Shown: one piece after another, positions 59,302 to 64,000 of the stretch
Layout: each line of letters starts with the position of its first letter
Position numbering within the stretch: position 1 is the first letter of the stretch
From: Aidingimonas halophila
GTDB lineage: Bacteria; Pseudomonadota; Gammaproteobacteria; Pseudomonadales; Halomonadaceae
DNA: 64,000 nt
Reading direction: 5' to 3'
Assembly (NCBI RefSeq): GCF_900106955.1
Contig: NZ_FNNI01000004.1
Span: 186,001 to 250,000, forward strand
Translations under genes and position numbers: made by a program
Notes under the pieces: model-generated
Told to the model about the DNA's origin: nothing
What the model saw: the letters and a program-made list of their open reading frames with translations, nothing else
Database searches by the model: none

Positions 59302-60317
59302 TGCATATTCGCCCCATTGCCCGAGGGGATCTCGATGGTTTGCAGGTCCTGGCGCAGGAAACGGGGGTCGGTTTTACCTCGCTTCCCGACAATCGCGATT
59401 TTCTGGCCAGCAAGATCGAATCGGCGGTAAGCGCATTCGAGGAGCGCACACCGGCCGATGATCGTCTCTATTTCTTTGTTCTCGAGGACGATGCGCGTGG
59501 TGAACTGGTGGGGTGCTGCGCCATCGAAGGCCAGGTAGGACGCGAGGTGCCGTTCTATAATTACCGAGTCGGTACCCTGGCCCACTCGTCGGTGCAACTC
59601 GATCTGCATCGCACGATCGATACGTTGTTCCTGAGTTCCGACCATACCGGTGACGCCGAGGTCTGTTCGCTCTATCTGCGCCCCGAATACCGCCGCGATC
59701 GCAACGGCGCACTGCTATCCAAAGCGCGCTGGTTGTTCATGGCGCAGTTCCGTGACCGCTTTCCGAACAAGGTGCTGGCCGAAATGCGGGGGGTCTTCGA
59801 TGAGAACGGCGTGAGTCCCTTCTGGGAGTGCCTGGGCAGCCATTTTTTCCCGATGGCGTTTACGGAGGCCGATCGGCTGACAGGGCTGGGACAGAAGAGC
59901 TTCATCGGTGAATTGATGCCCAAGTTCCCGATCTACACCCCCTTCCTGTCCGAAGCGGCACGGGCCTGTATCGGTGAGGTGCACGAGCAGACGCGTCCCG
60001 CTCTGGAGATGCTCAAGAAAGAGGGGATGCGTTGGGAAGGGTATATCGACATTTTCGACGGCGGTCCGACGGTGGAAGCCTATCTCGATGATGTCCGTGC
60101 GATTCGCACTTCCCGACTTTGCCAGGTGGAGGTCGCCGGCGAGGCCGACAACACGGAACGTCCGAGCTGGCTGGTATCGACGACCGAAATGGTGAACTTC
60201 CGTGCCGCCTGGGTCGGCCGCGGCCCCGACGATCATGACGTGATAACACTCACCGAGGAGGAAGCGCGCCGGCTGGACGTTGGCGCGGGCGATTCCCTGC
60301 GGGTACTCGAAACATAG
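59301..60317 (+). CDS. aruG: Arginine N-succinyltransferase beta subunit
   Basis: About 338 residues. MHIRPIARGDLDGLQVLAQE is the AstA family start, and EVCSLYLRPEYRRDRNGALL, VSPFWECLGSHFF and ELMPKFPIYTPFL are the conserved blocks. The protein is closer to E. coli AstA than aruF is. ATG 59301 overlaps the aruF stop by one base (TGATG) with AAGGAG upstream. It catalyses succinylation of arginine with succinyl-CoA, the first step of the pathway. Confidence 0.92.
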   Translation: MHIRPIARGDLDGLQVLAQETGVGFTSLPDNRDFLASKIESAVSAFEERTPADDRLYFFVLEDDARGELVGCCAIEGQVGREVPFYNYRVGTLAHSSVQLDLHRTIDTLFLSSDHTGDAEVCSLYLRPEYRRDRNGALLSKARWLFMAQFRDRFPNKVLAEMRGVFDENGVSPFWECLGSHFFPMAFTEADRLTGLGQKSFIGELMPKFPIYTPFLSEAARACIGEVHEQTRPALEMLKKEGMRWEGYIDIFDGGPTVEAYLDDVRAIRTSRLCQVEVAGEADNTERPSWLVSTTEMVNFRAAWVGRGPDDHDVITLTEEEARRLDVGAGDSLRVLET

Positions 60318-60326
60318 GAGTGGATG

Positions 60327-61796
60327 ATGCAAGCCAAGCAGCAACTGCTGATCGGTGGTGCCTGGCTCGATGGCGAGTCGGCGCGTTTCGACAAGACCGA
60401 TCCCGTATCCGGTGAACGTCTGTGGGAAGCGGCTTCCGCCAGCACCAGGCAGGTCGAGTCGGCCGTCGCCCGGGCCCGTGAGGCATTTCCCGGTTGGGCA
60501 CGCACGCCATTCGCGCAACGCCAGTCGCTTGTCGAGCGCTTCCGTGAGGTGCTGGAAGCCCGTCGCGAACCGCTGGCGACCGCGATCGCCCGGGAAACCG
60601 GCAAGCCATTGTGGGAAGCGCGGACTGAAGTCGGCGCCATGATCGGCAAGGTGGCGATCTCGATCCGGGCATACGAGGAGCGCACCGGGCAGCGTGAACG
60701 GGATGTCGGAGACGCCAGGGCGGTGCTGCGCCATCGTCCGCACGGTGTCATGGCGGTTTTCGGCCCTTACAATTTCCCCGGCCATCTACCCAATGGGCAT
60801 ATGGTACCGGCACTGCTGGCCGGCAATACCGTGGTGTTCAAGCCCAGTGAACAAACGCCACTGACGGCTGACCTGACGTTGCAATGCTGGCTTGAGGCCG
60901 GATTGCCCGATGGCGTGATCAACCTGGTGCAGGGAGCTGCGCCGGTAGGGCAGGCACTGGCTGCTTCGCCGTCGATCGATGGTCTGCTGTTCACGGGAAG
61001 CCCTCAGGTGGGAGATATTCTGCATCGCCAGTTCGCCGGCCAGCTCGACAAGATCCTGGCACTCGAACTCGGCGGTAACAATCCGTTGGTGATCCGGGAT
61101 GTGCCTGACGAGCGGGCGGCCGTGCTGACCATTCTCCAGTCGGCCTTCCTGTCCGGCGGTCAACGCTGCACGTGTGCCCGCCGCCTGATCGTCCCGCAGG
61201 GCGAGGTGGGCGATCGTCTGATCGAGGCGTTGGTCAATGCCATCGACAGACTGCACGTGGCCGACCAATTCGCCTCGCCCGAACCCTTCTATGGTGGCGT
61301 GGTCAGTCGCCACGCGGCGGATGGCCTGTTGCAGGCCCAGACGAATCTCGAGGCGCTCGGCGGCACGGTGCTGGCGCGTGCCCGGTGTCTGCAAGAGGGG
61401 ACCAGCCTGCTGTCGCCGGGACTGATCGATGTCTCCGGGCTGGACGTCCCTGATGAAGAATATTTCGGTCCACTGCTCAAAGTGCATCGCTATCGTGACT
61501 GGGACGAGGCTATTGCGCTGGCTAACGATACCCGTTACGGCTTGTCCGCCGGCTTGATCGGTGGCGAGCAGGAGGACTGGGACGACTTCCTCCTGCGCAT
61601 CCGCGCCGGCATCGTCAACTGGAACCGCCAAACGACCGGGGCCTCTGGTGACGCGCCCTTCGGGGGCATCGGTAACAGCGGTAACCACCGGCCGAGTGCC
61701 TATTACGCCGCGGATTATTGCGCCTATCCGGTGGCGTCGATGGAGACGGGAACCTTGGCATTGCCTGATAATCTGCCGCCGGGGGTCGAACTGTGA
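60327..61796 (+). CDS. astD: Succinylglutamate semialdehyde dehydrogenase
   Basis: A ~489-residue NAD-dependent aldehyde dehydrogenase. Catalytic Cys is in [12 protein letters not shown], the general-base Glu in [13 protein letters not shown], and [16 protein letters not shown] is the AstD-type substrate segment. Two adjacent ATG codons (60324 and 60327) are possible; 60327 has a better distance to TAGGAG. Fourth gene of the ast operon. Confidence 0.95.
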   Translation: MQAKQQLLIGGAWLDGESARFDKTDPVSGERLWEAASASTRQVESAVARAREAFPGWARTPFAQRQSLVERFREVLEARREPLATAIARETGKPLWEARTEVGAMIGKVAISIRAYEERTGQRERDVGDARAVLRHRPHGVMAVFGPYNFPGHLPNGHMVPALLAGNTVVFKPSEQTPLTADLTLQCWLEAGLPDGVINLVQGAAPVGQALAASPSIDGLLFTGSPQVGDILHRQFAGQLDKILALELGGNNPLVIRDVPDERAAVLTILQSAFLSGGQRCTCARRLIVPQGEVGDRLIEALVNAIDRLHVADQFASPEPFYGGVVSRHAADGLLQAQTNLEALGGTVLARARCLQEGTSLLSPGLIDVSGLDVPDEEYFGPLLKVHRYRDWDEAIALANDTRYGLSAGLIGGEQEDWDDFLLRIRAGIVNWNRQTTGASGDAPFGGIGNSGNHRPSAYYAADYCAYPVASMETGTLALPDNLPPGVEL

Positions 61797-63142
61797 CGCA
61801 ACCGAGTGATTTCCGTGAAGTCAATTTCGATGGACTGGTCGGGCCGACACACAACTATGCCGGTCTGGCTCATGGCAATGTGGCATCGATGTCCCATGAG
61901 GGTCTGGCATCCAACCCCAGGGAAGGGGCGTTGCAGGGGCTGGCCAAGATGAAATCGCTGTACGACGCCGGATTCAGCCAGGGCGTGTTGCCTCCGCAGC
62001 AACGTCCCGATCTGGGAGCCTTGCGCGCTTTGGGGTTTGCCGGCAGCGACCGTCAGGTGCTGGAACGTGCCGCGCGAGAGGCGCCGCCGGTGCTGAGGGC
62101 AGTGTGTTCGGCATCGAGCATGTGGACGGCCAACGCCGCGACCGTTTCGCCTAGCGTCGATACGGCGGATGGCCGGGTTCACTTCACGCCGGCCAATCTG
62201 CAGTCGAGCTTTCACCGCTATCTGGAGCCGGCGACGACGGCCCGAGTGCTGGCCGCGATCTTCCGGGACGAGGCGTGTTTCGCGCATCATCCGGTGCTAC
62301 CGGCGACACCGGCGTTTTCCGACGAGGGTGCCGCCAATCACACGCGGCTGTGCGAGCGCTATGGTGAGGCGGGGGTTAACCTGTTCGTCTATGGGCGACG
62401 TGCCTTTGGGGGCGATGTCGAACCCCGGCGTTATCCGGCGCGCCAGGCGCTGGAGGCCAGCCAGGCCATTGCCCGGCAGCATGGCCTGGGGGACCGTCAG
62501 GCGGTATTCGCTCAACAGCATCCCGACGCCATCGATGCCGGTGTCTTCCACAATGATGTGATCGCCGTGGGCAACGGTCCGGTACTGCTTTACCACGACA
62601 TGGCCTTTCGCGATGAAGAGAACACACTCGAGGCGATACGCGACACACTTTCGACGCCCTTGATCCCCGTGCGTGTGCCGAGCGAGGCGGTCAGTCTCGA
62701 GGAGGCGGTGGCGTCGTACCTGTTCAATTCGCAACTCCTCAGCCAGCCCGATGGCAGCATGACACTGGTGGTACCGGGGGAGTGCCAGGAGAACGAGTCG
62801 GTCTGGCGCACGATTCAGGACTTGTTGCTGGCCGGCTATAACCCGATCAGCGAGGTCATGGTCAAGGATGTGAAGCAGAGCATGCGAAACGGCGGCGGCC
62901 CGGCGTGTCTGCGCTTGCGTGTCGTGTTGTCCGCCCGGGAACGTCAGGCGTTGTCCGGACGCGTGCTGTTGGACGAATCGCTTTACCATGAGCTGACCGC
63001 CTGGGTGGAGCGTCATTATCGCGACCGGCTGGTGCCGGATGACCTGGCCGATCCGCAGCTGGCCGAGGAAAGCCTGACCGCGCTGGATGAATTGACGCAA
63101 CTCCTGCAGATCGGTTCGGTGTATCCGTTTCAGCGAGCGTGA
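61793..63142 (+). CDS. astB: N-succinylarginine dihydrolase
   Basis: A 449-residue amidinotransferase-fold enzyme that splits succinylarginine to succinylornithine, CO2 and ammonia. It starts with [20 protein letters not shown], and the catalytic Cys is in [13 protein letters not shown] near residue 368. GTG 61793 overlaps the astD stop (GTGA), so translation is coupled. The usual last gene, astE, is not found in this window. Confidence 0.95.
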   Translation: MTQPSDFREVNFDGLVGPTHNYAGLAHGNVASMSHEGLASNPREGALQGLAKMKSLYDAGFSQGVLPPQQRPDLGALRALGFAGSDRQVLERAAREAPPVLRAVCSASSMWTANAATVSPSVDTADGRVHFTPANLQSSFHRYLEPATTARVLAAIFRDEACFAHHPVLPATPAFSDEGAANHTRLCERYGEAGVNLFVYGRRAFGGDVEPRRYPARQALEASQAIARQHGLGDRQAVFAQQHPDAIDAGVFHNDVIAVGNGPVLLYHDMAFRDEENTLEAIRDTLSTPLIPVRVPSEAVSLEEAVASYLFNSQLLSQPDGSMTLVVPGECQENESVWRTIQDLLLAGYNPISEVMVKDVKQSMRNGGGPACLRLRVVLSARERQALSGRVLLDESLYHELTAWVERHYRDRLVPDDLADPQLAEESLTALDELTQLLQIGSVYPFQRA

Positions 63143-63206
63143 TGGTTCCGCAAGTCCTGTTGGCCCGGCTCGCGGGCCACCGAATCGTCATCCTTTCGTG
63201 ATGCAA

Positions 63207-63224
63207 CGTTCATGACCCTGTCAC
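63207..63224 (+). promoter_or_regulatory. Possible Pho box upstream of the PhoX-like gene
   Basis: CGTTCAT-GACC-CTGTCAC is 13/18 identical to the E. coli PhoB consensus, with a perfect second half-site. It lies 54 nt before the PhoX-like start, suggesting induction by phosphate starvation. No other repeat at 11-nt spacing was seen, so it is a candidate only. Confidence 0.45.
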
Positions 63225-63277
63225 CTGCCGCCGTTACTCCTATGGGTCCACCGTGACCTTTAGGAGGAGGCAAGACC

Positions 63278-64000
63278 ATGGTTTTCAATCGACGCGCGCA
63301 TTTCGAAGAGGCGGAAAACAGGCCCAGCAATCCGAATCTTCAGCACTCCATCGGTGAGATCATCGAACGCCGTTATTCCCGCCGCGGCTTCCTCAAGGGA
63401 GCCGGCTACGGCGGGCTCGGTGTGGCGGCCATCAGTGCCATGAATCCCCTGACGGCCGCCATTGCCGCCGACAGTGGATCCCTGGACCGTTTCGCCTTCG
63501 ATGAGATCACCCATGGTGTGGATACCACCCACCACGTTGCCGATGGCTACAATGCCGATATTCTCATTCGCTGGGGCGATCCGCTGTTTGCCGAAGCACC
63601 CACGTTCGATCCTCATGACCAGAGTGCCGATGCGCAGGAGCGTCAGTTCGGCTACAACAACGATTATGTCGGTTTCGTGCCGCTGGAAGGGCGCTTCGAT
63701 CACGGCCTGCTGGTGGTCAATCATGAATATACCAATGAGGAACTGATGTTCCCCGGCCTCCCGGGACCGTTGGATGCGCACGATTTCAGCGGAATGACCC
63801 GCGAGATGGTGGAAATCGAGAAAGCGGCGCATGGTGTCTCGGTCGTGGAAGTCAAGCGCGAGGGTGGACGCTGGCGCTACATTCAGGGTGGGCGCTACAA
63901 CCGTAGAATCACGCCTCGTTCGACCGAGATCGCGATTGCCGGCCCCGTCGCCGGTCATGATCGCGTCAAGACCGACGCCGATCCGGACGGCCGCACGGTG
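63278..64000 (+). CDS. PhoX/DUF839 family Tat-exported phosphatase, N-terminal part
   Basis: The first 241 residues of a longer protein cut by the window edge. The Tat signal SRRGFLKGAGYGGLG (residues 34-48) predicts folded export to the periplasm. Downstream, ADILIRWGDPLF, QFGYNNDYVGFVPLEG, DHGLLVVNHEYTNEELMFPG and TREMVEIEKAAHGVSVVEV are hallmarks of DUF839/PhoX calcium-dependent alkaline phosphatases. ATG 63278 has AGGAGGAGG upstream, a strong ribosome site. Confidence 0.9.
   Translation, partial: MVFNRRAHFEEAENRPSNPNLQHSIGEIIERRYSRRGFLKGAGYGGLGVAAISAMNPLTAAIAADSGSLDRFAFDEITHGVDTTHHVADGYNADILIRWGDPLFAEAPTFDPHDQSADAQERQFGYNNDYVGFVPLEGRFDHGLLVVNHEYTNEELMFPGLPGPLDAHDFSGMTREMVEIEKAAHGVSVVEVKREGGRWRYIQGGRYNRRITPRSTEIAIAGPVAGHDRVKTDADPDGRTV

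Noticed and set aside
59715-60785. 356-codon minus-strand open frame opposite aruG and astD
   Set aside because: Lies across two real genes of the arginine operon and has no recognisable motif.

Overview
The window is about 64 kb of chromosome from a halophilic gammaproteobacterium, most likely a member of the Halomonadaceae (Halomonas and relatives). This placement is an inference. It rests on gammaproteobacterial gene orders (dprA/def-fmt-rsmB-trkA; der-bamB-yfgM-hisS-ispG-rodZ-pilW-rlmN-ndk; queA-tgt-yajC-secD-secF), GC-rich core codon use, strongly acidic proteins (for example the RodZ-like protein) and a Pseudomonas-type arginine succinyltransferase operon with two succinyltransferase subunits.

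Layout. Positions 1-1.3 kb hold the end of a type VI secretion gene (tssM) and a GNAT protein. 1.3-6 kb: a TraB-family protein, DUF2784, and the Trk potassium uptake genes trkH/trkA. 6-9 kb: rsmB, fmt and def on the minus strand. 9.2-12.7 kb: dprA, tsaC, hemF and aroE on the plus strand. 12.7-14.8 kb: a small membrane protein, an M48 lipoprotein protease and a DUF815 ATPase. 14.8-24.3 kb: a long minus-strand housekeeping cluster (der to ndk). 24.5-27.5 kb: cysE, iscR, iscS and iscA, with no iscU. 27.6-30.5 kb: trmJ, a SuhB-like protein that has lost most of its catalytic residues, and a CNNM/CBS transporter-like protein. 30.7-36.2 kb: secF, secD, yajC, tgt and queA.

At 36.4 kb a tRNA-Leu(CAA) gene marks the left edge of an accessory island that runs to about 50.3 kb. 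The island contains a broken integrase start, IS3 and IS30 fragments joined in one frame, an intact group II intron with recognisable IBS/EBS pairings and its reverse transcriptase, a complete five-gene SspABCD-SspE type DNA phosphorothioation defence system (39.5-48.4 kb, lower GC than the flanks), a frameshifted IS110 element, and a decayed RecB-like nuclease gene. In the Ssp system, SspA supplies sulfur, SspB, SspC and SspD place a single-strand phosphorothioate mark, and SspE is the effector that senses the mark.

From 50.3 kb the core chromosome resumes with a LysE-type exporter, an AidB-like acyl-CoA dehydrogenase, glutathione peroxidase, a hypothetical protein, FabV, an AraC-type regulator, a methyltransferase and the arginine succinyltransferase operon aruC-aruF-aruG-astD-astB. 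The window ends inside a Tat-exported PhoX/DUF839 phosphatase preceded by a possible Pho box.
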